From assembly GCA_027605045.1 (NCBI GenBank), contig JAQFWX010000026.1:310001-374000 (forward strand): a DNA stretch of 64,000 nt, in the 5' to 3' direction. Below the pieces are notes generated by a model. The model worked only from the letters and a program-made list of their open reading frames with translations, searched no databases and was not told the origin of the DNA. Numbering within the stretch: position 1 is the stretch's first letter; each line of letters starts with the position of its first letter. Shown here in pieces: positions 23,713-36,299 of the stretch. Origin of the DNA: Phallus indusiatus. Lineage: Eukaryota; Basidiomycota; Agaricomycetes; Phallales; Phallaceae. The translations under genes and the position numbers were made by a program.

Positions 23713-25386
23713 TCAAGAGAAGGCGCGATATCCTTCCCCAAACGGCGGAACATTCAATATGAACGCAGCCGCAGCGTAAAAGAAATGCATTGAATGCTCG
23801 TTCGAGTAGGCCAGATACGCACCAGCGTTGATGAACGTGTCTTTCGGTTTCTTCACCCCTTTTTTTACAAAAGATAATTATATGGTCACCGAATGAAAAG
23901 TTAGAGATGCTTGTGACTCACACATCAGCTGAGGACTTGCTTGGACACCAAAATGGGCGTTAACCACATCCTTATAATCTAATTCGTCCACGTACAAATC
24001 GGGGTTGTCGATAAAAGTGAAGACATCGGACGTAATGAGGAACTTGGCCCTCGTGTAGCTTGTGTTACCCAACCGGTGTGGCCGACTTGAAGTTATAACG
24101 GGGTCGTAACCGTCTTCCGGAATACCCGCAGACTGGTAATCATACGTTTCTCCCATCATTACAGCCTTCAGAGAAACATCAAATCCAGCCGCTTGCATCG
24201 CACGATATACAATCGCATCGATGCCTTTTAAATGTGCCGCGAATTCTGAGTTTGTCAGTTTAATTGCTTTGCGAGGCATGGGGTATGAATGCGAAAGCGC
24301 AATAGCAACTTCGGCACCCTTGGTAAGGAACAAAGGATTACGCAGCGCAGCAACCAAACAGTTGTACAATGGGGTCGTCGTTCCGTCTAAATTCGCCATC
24401 AAAGACGGTCCAACGTCTACTGTGCCCGATGATCCTGCTTTCATTGTTGGGATGAAAATGTCGTAGGCAATGGTGACACGTGTCCCAGATTCGACAGGAA
24501 GAACTTCGTGTTCAAGATCAGAAAAGATGAACGCCCAAGGAAGTGAGATCTTCAATTCATCCTTCTGAACTTGAACACCATTGGAACATTGTTGATGCCA
24601 ATCAAAAAGAACCTCTTTCCCGTCGTGATTAACTCGCAATGCGCCGCCTTGATGAGGAACCGGAAGAGCAATCATTAATGTACCTATATGATCATTTCCC
24701 TTGGGGGTGTCTCTATGAGATTTGAAGAAGCCATCTTTAGAATAGGCGTTGAGTTTGTACAATCGCGGAATTATCGTCAGACTCGGAACACTCGCGGCAG
24801 GATTTACCAGTCTCCTTCGTGTCTTGTTATTGTCTTCGAAGGCTTGCTCCATAGCGAGGACCCATCGCCCTGCAACTAAAGCGCTAATGCTTGACAAAAC
24901 ATCGCCACCGGTTTCACCCAAAAGATCCATGCTGAGCGCGAACTCGTTTTGACGGAGCTCGCGAGCTAATCGATAAGATCGATCAATAACGGTCTCACCT
25001 CCCCTTCCGTGGGGAGCAGGCACACACGCTTCAAGGAGGTCGTTGATCGCGGTCTGGCGGTCCTCTTGCGGTTGTTTAAAAAAGTTGCTGAAATCAAGCC
25101 TAGCGATTCAAAAAAAGCAAAAAAGTTAAGTCAAAAGTATTACTTATCGGTGGAATTGACTTTATTACCAGTTTCTTTTACCAGCAGCTTCCGACTTGTA
25201 GTAAAGAGTTAGAGGTCTGTCGATTAATTCCAGAATCCCGCCACAGCAAAAGTAAGAATCAACGGTTGATATCTTTCGAAGCAACTCATCGAATATTGCT
25301 TTATCTTCTTCGGTGGCAGCGGGTCTGATCATTCGTGTCACTTCAACGTCGGATTGAGATTCTAGGTCTTCTTCGAATGAGCTCAT
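23713..25386 (-). CDS. 2-oxoglutarate/Fe(II) oxygenase, copy 2 (513 aa)
   Basis: Paralogue of the gene at 17908-19559, in inverted orientation. Exons 25386-25169, 25099-23922 and 23858-23713 give 513 aa with the same intron phases. The SHRD, LEHEV and SGTRVT motifs are all kept, so it looks catalytically competent. The protein is roughly three quarters or more identical to copy 1 over long stretches; differences gather in the N-terminal 25 residues, the linker before the core (a basic AADMKKRKK-type stretch in copy 1 is replaced), and the C-terminal third. The ATG at 25386 is used; a longer frame would need a non-ATG start. Confidence 0.85.
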
Positions 25387-27035
25387 CGCCAATTAAGAGC
25401 TTAAGAAGTAATAGCTGAGGAGAATCTCTTAAAGATGGTAGAAGATGGTATAGATATATCCTCTTACCTCCTCTTACCTATGGATGGTTATTAAATCGAT
25501 GATCGATTGGCCATTATATGATTGAAAACGTAAAACTCTCCGACCCTCATTGAATTCTGATTCAGCCGCTCTCGGGAGCCTGTTTGAGCCTGTTTGAGCC
25601 TTGATGCTAAAAATGTATATTTACTTACGTTGCATTCGTGTCTTTTCGGTAATCAGAAGCGGCGTTTGGCTGAGGAACAACTGAGGGGAAACTTTAAAAC
25701 GGAGCTGGGAGGAAAGGTCCGAAAGGATGAGTTTTAGGTAAGGTAAACGATTTGTCAACCTTTCACCGGCCCTCTCGGTTACACATACAGTAAGCGCCCC
25801 AAATCAGAGACGCCAGAGACTCGAGAAGTGTGAGCTGAACTCATTCTCTCTGACTGATTGAAAGACTGACATTATCGACCGAGGTGTTCGTAAGATGAAT
25901 TCTCTGTTGGTATTCGTTAATAAGATGAACTTTATCAAGCTTGATCAACTCGTCCAAGCGAAATTCGCATTGAACACTATTGATTAGTATAGTAGAAGCC
26001 GCACCACGTTTGCTCGTGCTAATGAAGTTGCAGACAAGTCAGACGATTACTTATTGGTAAAATATTCTCTTGTTGTGTTTTGGATGATATCAAAAGGCAA
26101 CGGGATCTTTTCCTCTGGTCAAATTTTCTAAACTCCATGCGTTAATTTCTCGCTTGCAGGTTTCTGGTTCGGTCTTGGCATCTCGCTTGACAGAACACCC
26201 AGATTAAATGTTTTTCTCATTGAGACTGGTAAAAGAGGAATCTTTGATCATGTCATAAGTCCGCCTATATGAGGTTTACGCTGATAAAAGTACAATTGTG
26301 ACCGTAAAGATAAGGCTCGGGGATATCCGATGTGGTTCAAGGAACAAGTTGGAAAACCTGATCATGACAGGCTCTATCGGACTGTCCGAAGTGAGTTCCA
26401 TTTCTTGCATCATACTAAATTATTGATATTTTTGCCCCTATTATTCCTGTCTGAACCTTCGCATCGATGCTGCTATAGAATTGTCATGTATTTACTATTT
26501 AGGACTGAAAAACATCATGAGAGTGGAGAAATTTTCACCGCCAGTTACAGATATGAGAAAGGTATCTGGAATCTAGACAGCTTGATGAGCTTGCATCATA
26601 CATATTTAAGTTTGGTGATATATAAATATCCGACGTCTAGAGTACATACGCGACATGCTGAGTCATAAAATCATATACGTCTTAATCATTCCTTCTCGTT
26701 ACTAATTAGATTATCTATTCTTCATTGACAAAGGCCAGACTATCGACCATGGTACCTGACATGGACAGATCGGTCTGAACCATGAAGACATTCCTTGGCG
26801 ATTGGAAGACGATATCAGCTCCCGTTATTTGCGTTGCGAGCAGCTGCTTCTTTCCGATCTCGTACAGATTGAGTATAAGATGACAGCCCTAGAATTAAAT
26901 GGAAAAATCAGCTACCAACGGCCCAAACAAAACCAAAAAATTTTTTGGCTGAAACTTTTATGCTTACACAGAGATATTCAAATAGTAGATATATGCTAAG
27001 CACGATATGTGAAAGGTGCGCAAGAACGAAAGTGG
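25387..27035. other. 1.6-kb gene-poor stretch
   Basis: Plus-strand frames near 26330-26668 and 26802-26999 have splice-like edges but no recognisable content. I see no supported gene. Confidence 0.4.
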
Positions 27036-28757
27036 TCAGACGTACGGTAGACCTATTCCTGTAAAAGTGCTAGTATTGGAGTTTGGTCTGAGAACCAGAA
27101 CAGCATTCATTATGGTCACGACTGGTAAACATAGCCAAAAGATCGTGAAATTTGAGTAACTGATAACACCAGATGAATATCTTCTCACGTGTAATACTGT
27201 GAAGCTCGTATTCAGAAGATTCTGACAAAATACGAACTGGAGTGAACAATTCCTTACACAAAGTAATAAACAACACCGTCTCGGAAGATGACCTGCACAA
27301 GTATAGGAATTCCAAGATCCTGACCGGTTGTTCTGGATGATGATCGGGATTCATAGCCACCTATGATCATCGCCTTTTCATAAACCTTATACACCGATAA
27401 TCCGACGAAAATCGCTAAAGAAGGAATGTGATTATATGGTTTTTATTCCTAATGTTTACGTGAACATGTACCTGCAATGACGAGAGAAGGTACCCTAGTA
27501 TCAAAGTTTAGAAGAATGAACACACGGGATAAGCTCTGATCTGGGAGAATATACTAACCACGCGGCAAGTGTCACCTTAAATGAGGGGAAGGTTCTCACA
27601 TACAGCTCACAGTTAGCGAGTGTGAGTTTGAACGGCAAAGCCACCATGGCTTTGGTAAGCGCTATCCCAGCTTCGATGCCACCGTAGAAAGTGCACTGAT
27701 AGTCGAAACCGTTCAAACGTCTTGAAGGTAATCAGACTGAACAAATTGGAACATACACCTGTCTCGACTTATTTGGATTTACCAAGCGGTTAGGAATAGT
27801 ATGTGACTTTTTTTTAAGAAATTTATCAACTTACTCAGCAAAAGAGGCACCAGAAGATATATAACTAAAATAAAATCAGTAGTCTTAAATAAGAATAAGA
27901 AAACAAATATAATAACTTTTTTTGCTTTGGCTATACAGTGCATAGATCCGCAGAAAAAGAATCACATTGATGGTTGTTTCAGCTATTTGCAGTGTTGCGC
28001 TGCGTGTGTTATTTGTCAGTTTCAAGCTATCAGCCAAGTTTTCAGACCTGCTTTAATACCTGCTGTACCAGGCTATAAAGGTATGGCAGCTATAAATTTG
28101 AGTTATACACAGGTTGGACTTTATAGCATTATCAACCTACCTCTAAAAAAAGCAGAAATATTGTCAGCTTGTGAGGCATGCGCATGGATAGTATTAACGG
28201 GATTGACTTACGCTTACCGACCTATTCGGGACCACCGACACTATGTGAAATCATTAGCACTCTCGCGAAAGCATGATAGGGGCAAAATTTACTGTAAGTT
28301 ACGACTCTGAACAACAGTTGTGTTAGCATGATGATGATATCCATGAATATTTTTCTGCCTCACCCTAAACTTAACAGTCCATAATATCGAGAGATAAGAT
28401 ATAGGCCTTTTGGAAAATTGAATGGTTTGCTGGGATTTTTTGGTCGTAAGCAAACAAATTACATGTAAGAACAGAGTAGAAAAATAACAACCTCCAGATG
28501 AATTCGACCTTGACAGTAAATTGTCAATGCAAATCACTTTATACCGACATGTCTAAAATCATACTTCTTGGGAAAAACTTAAAACGGTATCGTAAATTAA
28601 TGCAGCGAATACTGCAACTAAGAAAAATCAATGATCCGGTAGCACAAACTAAAATATAAGAGTTTTCATTACCTACAAGATAGTTGATAACTGCAATCCC
28701 ACTTATTGTCTTTTCAAGTAACTCGAATTCTTGTAGAAGAGGTATCAGTGAAGCCAT
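27036..28757 (-). CDS. DUF6533-family multi-pass membrane protein (240 aa)
   Basis: Mushroom-specific membrane protein family with unknown function. Nine exons close in frame: 28757-28673, 28617-28565, 28508-28463, 28406-28364, 27864-27835, 27720-27559, 27494-27472, 27414-27258, 27159-27036. The N-terminus shows the DUF6533 pattern: INYLVVAVFAALIYD, then EVEFIW and LYLISRYYGLL. A late RDGVVYYF motif is also typical. Several hydrophobic helices are evident. Intron 4 (28363-27865) is about 500 bp, far longer than its neighbours, and may hold an insertion. The last intron (27257-27160) is the least certain. At 240 aa it is shorter than most family members (about 300). Confidence 0.6.
27865..28363 (-). 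other. unusually long intron of the DUF6533 gene
   Basis: A 499-bp intron where neighbours are 50-115 bp. The flanking exons join in phase (GG|T). The antisense strand has an open frame over most of it, but no transposon protein or clear inverted repeat was recognised. Confidence 0.45.
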
Positions 28758-29127
28758 TGAGAAAGGAGAGAAAAGGTCTGCACAAAATGTCCGTTTGCTC
28801 CGATTCAGAAACCCCCTTTTCAAATATATGTATACGAATGTCACATTTGCATAGTCAACTGAGATGATCAGGGGGCGCCTGATCTGAATTCATTATCACA
28901 CCGGTACCGCCTTCAGAATACTGTGAAACAGCTTCTAGTGATGTCCATCGTAGATCCTGGGCTGACCTTCATCATAACGTCGCCAATGGCAGTGGAGACC
29001 GAATTGGAATATAGTATCACATTCGTGTAGCAGTGATACTAAATTGGAAATGTTCACGAAGCCCAACAAGGTACCATATCAAGAGGTTTTGGGTTTAATT
29101 AGCCTCCAACACGCAGCTGCCAACGGA

Positions 29128-29663
29128 TTATATTTTCAATTCCCCGACATCCCTTATAGCCTTTAAGCCTTAAAGACCAGAATCCACAATCACAAAATTC
29201 GATGGATACATACCTTGTCGGAAAAACCCCTAGACCGGAATACTGATGGATCATCTCTGCAAAATGAATTTTAAATTGAAAGGAGTGAGCGTGGGTATGG
29301 TGGTTCAGAAAACAGAAGGAGGAAGTGAGATTCTGAACACCTGCTCTTCCACGATACGTCGATCAAGTTAATCACGCGCCCAGCGGTGCCGACGAAGATT
29401 TCGGTATTTCTAAAGCATGTATGTACGGAAAAAAAAAACTTAAGGGGCGACATTATCAGCAATCGCCACCATACCGGAATGATATTTCGTTATCTGCAAT
29501 TCAAATAGCTGTCCGCATATCAAATATTGATCATTTGTGAACCTCGCCGGGTCGTCCATTGTTGTTTTGCAGTCTCTTGCGGACTGGATTCATCGATCAA
29601 ATCATCAGATTTGATTGTTTCAACACAATCTTCTGACCTGGCCACGAGCGGAAGAGATATCAT
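29128..29663 (-). CDS. small unknown protein with four introns (94 aa)
   Basis: Not recognised. Five short exons (29663-29543, 29493-29475, 29409-29341, 29256-29214, 29160-29128) have good GT-AG sites and keep one frame through four introns, which random sequence rarely does. The product starts MISLPLVARSEDC, is acidic in the middle (DDLIDESS) and has a VGTAGRVINLIDVSWKSR core. An additional 5' exon is possible. It lies downstream of the P450 gene on the same strand. Confidence 0.35.
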
Positions 29664-29948
29664 AAAAATGAATAAACGAGCGTTCAACGAAACTCCTTTT
29701 GGAGTATCAGCGGATGGAGGTTAATTAGGAATAATCTTCGGTACTGTGAGAACGCGCTTAAATAAAATGCTTTGGTCAGAAAAACTGCACCTATTATAAT
29801 GAGTATATGAAAAATAACGCAGAATTCATCTTCCAAACAACGAAAGGTACAGAACAATGAAAAGTTCATGATATTTTCGACATCGGGTGCAATTGCCTCA
29901 TACCATTCCCTTATACCCTTAACCATTTATCAGACACCAGCTTAAGAC

Positions 29949-32256
29949 TTAAGCAAAGTCAGCAAAGACCCAAAGGCCACCCTACACCGCAGAAAATATC
30001 CGTCAATCGCACATCGCATACAAGGATCGGGAAGGAAAGATTTTTTACCTTACTAAACACAGTCATACTTGTGGCCGGAGCTATCTTCTCAATGGATTGT
30101 CGACCCGATCGTCCTTTCCACGCCGGATTTGGAAGCGAACCCTCGGGTTGATATTCGGTCGCCAGACTAAAGGTCGAGAACCGTTGCAATAATTTCACCA
30201 AAAAGTACGCAGATTCATTGAAAGCAAATTCTTGGCCGATACACTAGTTCAACAAAAATAAGCACATCAGTCTCCCCATCCTACTAGACTTCGCAAGAAC
30301 AAATAATTCTTACACTTCTGGGACCACCGGAGAAAGGACAGTACATAAAAGGGGTAGAGTTCACTTTTTCTAGTGTCTTCGGGTCAAACCAACGGTCGGG
30401 ACGGAACTCATCCGCGTCATCGCCCCACAGGTCATGTCGTCGGTGGAGGAGTAAAGAGATATTGACGACTTGAGTTCTGCAAGGAAAGTATAAAGGACCA
30501 CCCGCCGTTGGGATTGTCAGCGAAACGTCACCAGATCGTCGGGTGACCAAAGGTGCACTTGGAAATAACCGAAGGGTCTCGTTAAAGACCGCACGCACTG
30601 AAACGAAACAGTTGTTATTTTTCATCGAAAGACAAAAAAACAGGGAAGGGCGTGAGACGAACAGTATTTTAATCCTTTCAGTTTCTCGTACGTTGGGGGC
30701 TGGTTTGGACCGAAGGTATCCAAGATCTCGTTTCTCAACCGCTCGCAAACGTCCGGATGCATCGCGAAGAAATACATGGCGAATGTAAGCAGGGTGGCGG
30801 TCTGAAGAACATCAATTTTGATCATCGGGTCAACAGAAAACTCAGGCACTGACCGTATCTCTCGACGCAATGAGGTAAGTGACTAGCTCATAGCGAATGT
30901 GTTCCACATCTACAGGGGATCAGTTTAGATGAGAGAGCAACTTGCCAATACTAGATTACTCACCATCTGTCTGCGACGCTAAAAAATCCAAAAACACCTC
31001 GTCTTGGATATCTGACCCCTGCAAACCCTTCATACTCTCTCTTCGCTCAATTGCCTGTTTCACCAACGGCTCAAGCCAGTCCATTATTATCCGAATCGGT
31101 TCTTCAGTCTTGTCTTCAAACAGCTCCATCAACGGCCACGTTGTCCCCTGAGCACCCCGACGCGTCACAAGTACGGCAACACGCTCAAACGCTTCAGTGA
31201 AAGCGTCGAATTCGTTGGTCCGGTGAATTGGAATCGAGCCTTTAGGGCCGAGTTTAACTTTCCCGGGTTCTGTCAAAGGTCGTGAAAGGGTATCCAACCG
31301 CGTGCCAAATAAGAATTCGGACGCTGTGTCGAGGGTAAACCGGTGTAGAAGATCTTGTATGTCAATTGGCTGGTTTACGCTAGATCGAGATAAAATAAGG
31401 TCTAGAGTTGTGTTGCTTGTTCTTTCAAAAATATCGACATCGGAGATACGGTCCCTGGAGAAGAAAGGACGCGCCATAGCCCGACCCTAGAAAGCAGTTG
31501 GCTACAGTTTTGTTTTGTTTGACAGCCAATAATACCTTTTTCCAGACTGCACCATCGCTGTGGAAAATAGTTTAAGTTCATGCCGTTATATCTGGGAAAT
31601 AACATACGCGTTGAATAGCCCGGTACCAAGGAGCTTGTCGCTGGATGGTATAACGAGTCAACACGTTGCTCCTTGAGTAGAATGAAAGAGGAGTACATTC
31701 TTTCATGCCAGAGTACTCCTTTTTCAAAATGAGTAAAACCCGTCGAAAAAACGAACTGCATAACACCCTCCTCCATAGATATTATCTGCGTCAGAAGTGA
31801 TTCAGAGTCAAGCATCATAAACGTCAAATAAAAAAAAGAACCGACCTGATCGTCCCAAAAGAATCTCGTATTGAGTATCGTTGTATTATGTTCTCGCATC
31901 AAATCAGCGAATCCCTGGAGTATATAATCTTCCTTGAATGACTTCATAATTCGTCGTACAACATCTAGATTTCCAGGAAGCTTGCCCTGGACACGGGGAA
32001 TAATCCTCGCATTGAGTCTTTTCGCTTCTCTATCCTGAATCCAAACGGAATATCGAGAACGAATAGTGATCGTAATCGGGATACTCAAAAACGCAATGAA
32101 ATGTCTCGACAAGGGGAGATCAGCAGAATTCGTTCGCCATAATACCAACGTGGTTATTAAAGGTGGGATGAACAAAGCTTTCGACAGTGCAACCACTATA
32201 CGCTTGCGATAATCTGGGATTGTCTTTTCGAATGAAGTTTGTTTGGACGGGGCCAT
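29949..32256 (-). CDS. cytochrome P450, CYP63-like (594 aa)
   Basis: Membrane-anchored monooxygenase. Ten exons close in frame: 32256-31846, 31785-31697, 31640-31608, 31557-31536, 31486-30964, 30909-30854, 30801-30663, 30597-30314, 30243-30049, 29981-29949. The N-terminus has a hydrophobic anchor and a PRVQGKLPGNLDV segment typical of the fungal CYP63-type group. The I-helix reads ASRDTTA, the K-helix NETLRLFP, then FRPDRW, and the heme loop FSGGPRSCIG with the Cys ligand. The C-terminal KGRSGRQSIEKI stretch is also group-specific. CYP63 relatives in white-rot fungi oxidise alkanes and aromatic xenobiotics; the substrate here is not known. Confidence 0.88.
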
Positions 32257-33171
32257 GATACTGACGAAACAAGTTGAAAACCTGCATAATAGAGAAAAAA
32301 GTGATCGGGCAAAGCACGCCGCGTTGAGCTGCGGCCAGTGACGTCATGGAGGTGACATTGAGGGCAGGGAACAAGCGCCGAAATTCCTGCATTTGCCTTT
32401 GTTCCCTCCTTTGCTCGAATTCTGAATTTTGAACCACTTCTGGGAACAAACCGACTTGAATGATTATATGAGAGTATTTTAGTTCTTAGTGAGAACGCGA
32501 GACGAAGAAACACGAACACGAGCTTCACCGACACGGTCTATAAGCCAGGGCCTACATCGTGTTCTGAGAGTAAGTGACCTTGTTTATGAAAAGCACACAA
32601 GGAAGAGAAACAAAGCACAATATTGTCAAGTATTTCTTGGCATCATCTAATTTTCACCTCCTAATACAACTCATTACAAAACTTTGGCCAACATCATGAA
32701 TCACAGGGTACGGGAGTAATTTTTAAGACTTGCAATTGCAAATACAAAAGTATAATCCTTACTGTTGTTCTCCTGTTTGAGTTAAATTGGCAAGGAGGTG
32801 GCGTGTCATCAATTCATCACTATATTATGTAGTCAAACATGTAGGCTTAGCCGAATTCGAAATAACAAAAAAAGGGCAAGAGTCCAAGATACTAATAACG
32901 TTGCAGTGTTGTGAGATACTGTTACTGGGGATTGCTAAATGAAATGATCTAACGAAATCCAGTGCCATGTAAATGTAAATGGAGGGAGTGATAAAATAAA
33001 AAAAGAGTAACAAAAGAGAAACAATGCATGGGATTGCGCCGGTGCAAGTAGAAGAACAGGGATATACAAATTGAGGAATGAAATGTGAAAGGAGAATGGC
33101 AAGGTATCCATTAACCATACAAAAGAGAGAGAGAGAAATTACAAACATCATCCGAACATTACATCCATCGT
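32257..33171. other. intergenic, no gene seen
   Basis: Holds the P450 promoter (proximal part) and the 3' flank of the HAPSTR1-like gene. Short frames only; a GA-rich microsatellite-like run is near 33120-33137. Confidence 0.5.
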
Positions 33172-34456
33172 TTAACGCCTCGCAATCCGTTTCCTTTCTC
33201 GCCCATCTTCTTCAACATCCATCGAGTCATATCCATTCTGAATTTGTAACGGATTCTCCGAAGCAACTTTCCCTCTATTATAATGACCTCCACGTCGTCG
33301 TGAACCTCTTCCGTGCGCATGCGGACCACCGTTCGGCGTTGAATTGGTGCTGCTATTACTTGAAGTGTCATCACCTCCTACACCACCTCCTGAAGGATCA
33401 ACAGCAACAGCACCACCACCGGCAGCAAACGCAGCAGCAGCAGCTATCATAGCATGTCGGCGTTTCGTGCCTGCCACAGCTGCTGTGACACTAACAGGCG
33501 GCAAGGCAGTTACCACTTCGGGAGCAAACGTGAAGGCCGATGCGGATGACGGGTGTATCATCTCCAAAGGAGTAGTTTGTAATTGCGAAGAATCGTGGAT
33601 ATGTGCGTGAGGATGTGGTGGTGCTGGTATTGAGACAGTTGAAAGAACCGGAGACATAGCTGTTGCGCCTGTAATACGTTTTGATCGCGTTGAGGAGCGG
33701 AGGGCCGGTCCGAGTTGTGGTGGCGGAGATGGCGAGGACAAAACAGTCGCAGCAGAGTAATTAGGGGGAGCAGGTGATACAGAATGAGAAAGCCGAGGAG
33801 AGGAAGAGGAAGGTTGTGGATCCGGCATCGGGTCTTTGTTCGCTCTACCACTGCGTGCCTTTGAGAACGAAGATGACGACGGGCCTTCTCTCGTTTGCTG
33901 AGTGGAAGTATTGTGTGACGATGATGGTACCTGCGGTCTTCGTCTGGTGTCCTTCTCCTTTTCATCCTTGGGACGTTGCTGTTGTTGTGTCGACCCAAAT
34001 GCAGCAGAACCAGTATCCGCACTCTGACCGGACTCTCGATTAGCCCTTTCTTCTTCTTCCTCCTCGTCGGTACATTTAATGGCCTCGAGACGAGCCTCCA
34101 CCCAATCCATAACCCTCCCAATAGTCATCATGCCGTGTTCTCCTTCCCGACCATCGCCACCGGCGTCGCCGACCGTGCAAACCCCAGCCTGCACAAACTG
34201 AAGTATGTCCTTCAAACAGGCCACATACCCTGAAGAATAAGCTTGCTTAGATGCATCTAGGGATGACCGGTATAGAGTTGTTATAGACAGTGCAGCAGCT
34301 ATTCGAAAATACGTGGGGATCAGTATACAATATCAATGACTCATTCAACGCACACAAACACATACCTTTAAAGTTGTCCATTAGCTGCTTCTCGGATGCA
34401 GCATTACCCGATGCAGGCAACGAACTGGCCAACGTCTTCATACTAAGCGACTCCAT
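33172..34456 (-). CDS. HAPSTR1/TAPR1-like nuclear stress protein (405 aa)
   Basis: Exons 34456-34366 and 34298-33172 give 405 aa. The conserved part is N-terminal: a helical region of about 90 residues with NFKAAALSITTLYRSSLDASKQ, then GYVACLKDIL and GRVMDWVEARLEAI. This resembles the C16orf72/HAPSTR1 domain (AATAVTxLYKxS, then G-x-x-x-G), a HUWE1-binding stress regulator in animals. The rest is long, Ser/Pro/Gln-rich disorder with poly-Glu and poly-Ala runs, ending in a basic RERKRIARR that could be a nuclear signal. Family assignment is from memory of the pattern. Diverged fragments of the Ser-rich half recur at 36.3-52 kb. Confidence 0.55.
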
Positions 34457-34828
34457 CCTGGAGTAATAACAATTGAAAATCCTTCTAGATTCGGACCATT
34501 TAGCAAACCAACGTCCACCGGATGCAATATAACACCACATTACATTACCTTGAACAATAGTATAACAAAAAAAGTCTAGCCTTTCTGTACACGTGTAACT
34601 GAACCTTTTCTCCTTCTCCACACGACAAATACGAATAGTAGCAAGTAGCCGGAAGTGAAGTCAAGTTCGTAGTTAATGAACAAGGGAAGGCTGCGTGTTT
34701 GCTGGGCGTCTAGGGTATGGCTTTTTCTCAGCCACCCAAGCGGTATTTACTTGGACATGTGGACCACTGTGGGTGGCGCTTGCTCCTCTTTTGAAGTCCA
34801 CTGCGCGCTCTGAGGATCAGTCTACACA

Positions 34829-35280
34829 ATTTTATTTCTGTCTACCAGAACTATTTCGAATCCCGAAACGGCTAAGAACAAGGGCATCTAAGATTCTCTG
34901 GCAGTCGTACTCAGTCGTACCGAGAAAAAAATCCAAAAAAAATCAGCAAGAAATACATGTCGCGCTACTAGTTTGTATTTTCATTAACACTCTGCCCACA
35001 GACTTTCCCTGATACTTGCCACTAGTAAGGAATCCATTAATGTTAGGGCTGTCACAGATCATATATCGATCATATATCATAGGAAACATCTTTCAGAATG
35101 TGGGTATACCAATGTAAAAGTCTTTAACACAATTCCAGGAATAAGGACATATCATGCATCACAGTAATGAGTGTCGGAACCGTGATAAGTCTTCGTTAAC
35201 GAAGCAAAAATTTCTGTATCTACACCTCCAAATTATATGCTAAAAACTAAATAGGCTTATATAAAGGGGAAAGTAAGAAG
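34829..35280. repeat. diverged direct repeat, copy 1
   Basis: Aligns by eye, with many substitutions and small gaps, to 36930-37380. Shared landmarks in the same order are CTCGAATC-type, GGAATCCATT, GTGGGTATAC and AATAAG...TTTTTGTAT blocks. No coding content. It is the left edge of the repeat mosaic. Confidence 0.5.
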
Positions 35281-35394
35281 ACGAAAGATTAATTGGATCC
35301 GAAGTCGGTAATCTCGACCTTCCGGATCCTGCGCTATCCTGCGGGAATAGACTCGAACCCAGTAATAAAAATGATTAAGGGTATATTGAATATT

Positions 35395-36020
35395 AATCAG
35401 ACGGATATATGGTTACTTACATAGAAAGTCTTCTTTGCTTTGCGGGTCCTCAAGCTGATTCTTTCCAACGACTTTAGCAATTGGTCTGGTGGCTGGGGCG
35501 GATCTTCCGTTTTCAGATTGCCCAATTGCTGGGAAGTATTCACCAAGGCGCTGATCGGGATTCGTTATAAAACGTTCGATGAATAAGATAAAATAGACAT
35601 ACTCGAGGCAAGCTTTCATATTTTTCCATTCGCGGGTGGTCTGCTCGCGTTGACTGGCTGCCGCTACTTCAATTTGTACACGAGGGATGGTGGCCTGAGC
35701 GATTTCCAGGAGAGGGTCGAGATCAGACGAAATGATCTGATGAAAGTTATTTTCATGTACTAATGAGTCAAAGAACCACTTACTTCCTCCCTTCTCATCA
35801 GCCTCCTGTACTGCATCAGGTGACGGTCACGGTACCCTCGTATGGTGGTAAGTAAGTAGCATCCTGGTATTTACGAACGGTCAGATCAGCTTATTGAGGT
35901 AGAAGAACGAGTAAATTTATGTGCTCACCTTATGGAGGCACCGCGCGATTTGATTGTATAGTTGATGTAAGAAAGACAGTACAATCATGCAGACCGCGAT
36001 GAAGAAAAAACTTGATTGCT
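35395..36020 (-). pseudogene. small coiled-coil family, copy a (remnant or gene)
   Basis: Pieces of a small gene read on the minus strand: a hydrophobic segment (IAVCMIVLSFL, near 35980), then QYRRLMRREE (near 35800), then an exon with QIEVAAASQREQTTREWK (near 35660) and one ending RTRKAKKTFY (near 35420). Splice sites flank each exon and match those of copies b-d. The join between the membrane segment and QYRRLM is out of frame as I read it, so it may be broken. Function unknown. Confidence 0.4.
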
Positions 36021-36299
36021 TGTTGTCCCCACTCGGCCCTGGTGGTAGCAGATTACGGTTGTCGAGTCTATTTCAAATATTGAAATATTGAGATGTCTCT
36101 TAGAGTGCGAGAGAAGTTACTATACGGGGGGATTGCCACCAGTGTGGACTGGTGCTGGTTTAACCCTGTAATATATTATCTCCGCGTGGGAGATGTCGTT
36201 TTCGCTTAATGTTCATTTTTTTTTCTTATTATCGGTTTGTATTTTTCGTACTCTTTGTATTCATTATCCGCTGCTTCAACGTGTTTGTTGTGTTCTTAC

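Noticed and set aside
30543..31490. Plus-strand frames of 60-80 codons across the P450 gene
   Set aside because: Shadows of the minus-strand P450 exons, which carry all family motifs in order.
33344..34233. Several 60-187 codon open frames overlapping the HAPSTR1-like gene on both strands
   Set aside because: They are products of its GC-rich, low-complexity Ser/Gln/Pro codons; only the spliced minus-strand frame has a conserved domain.
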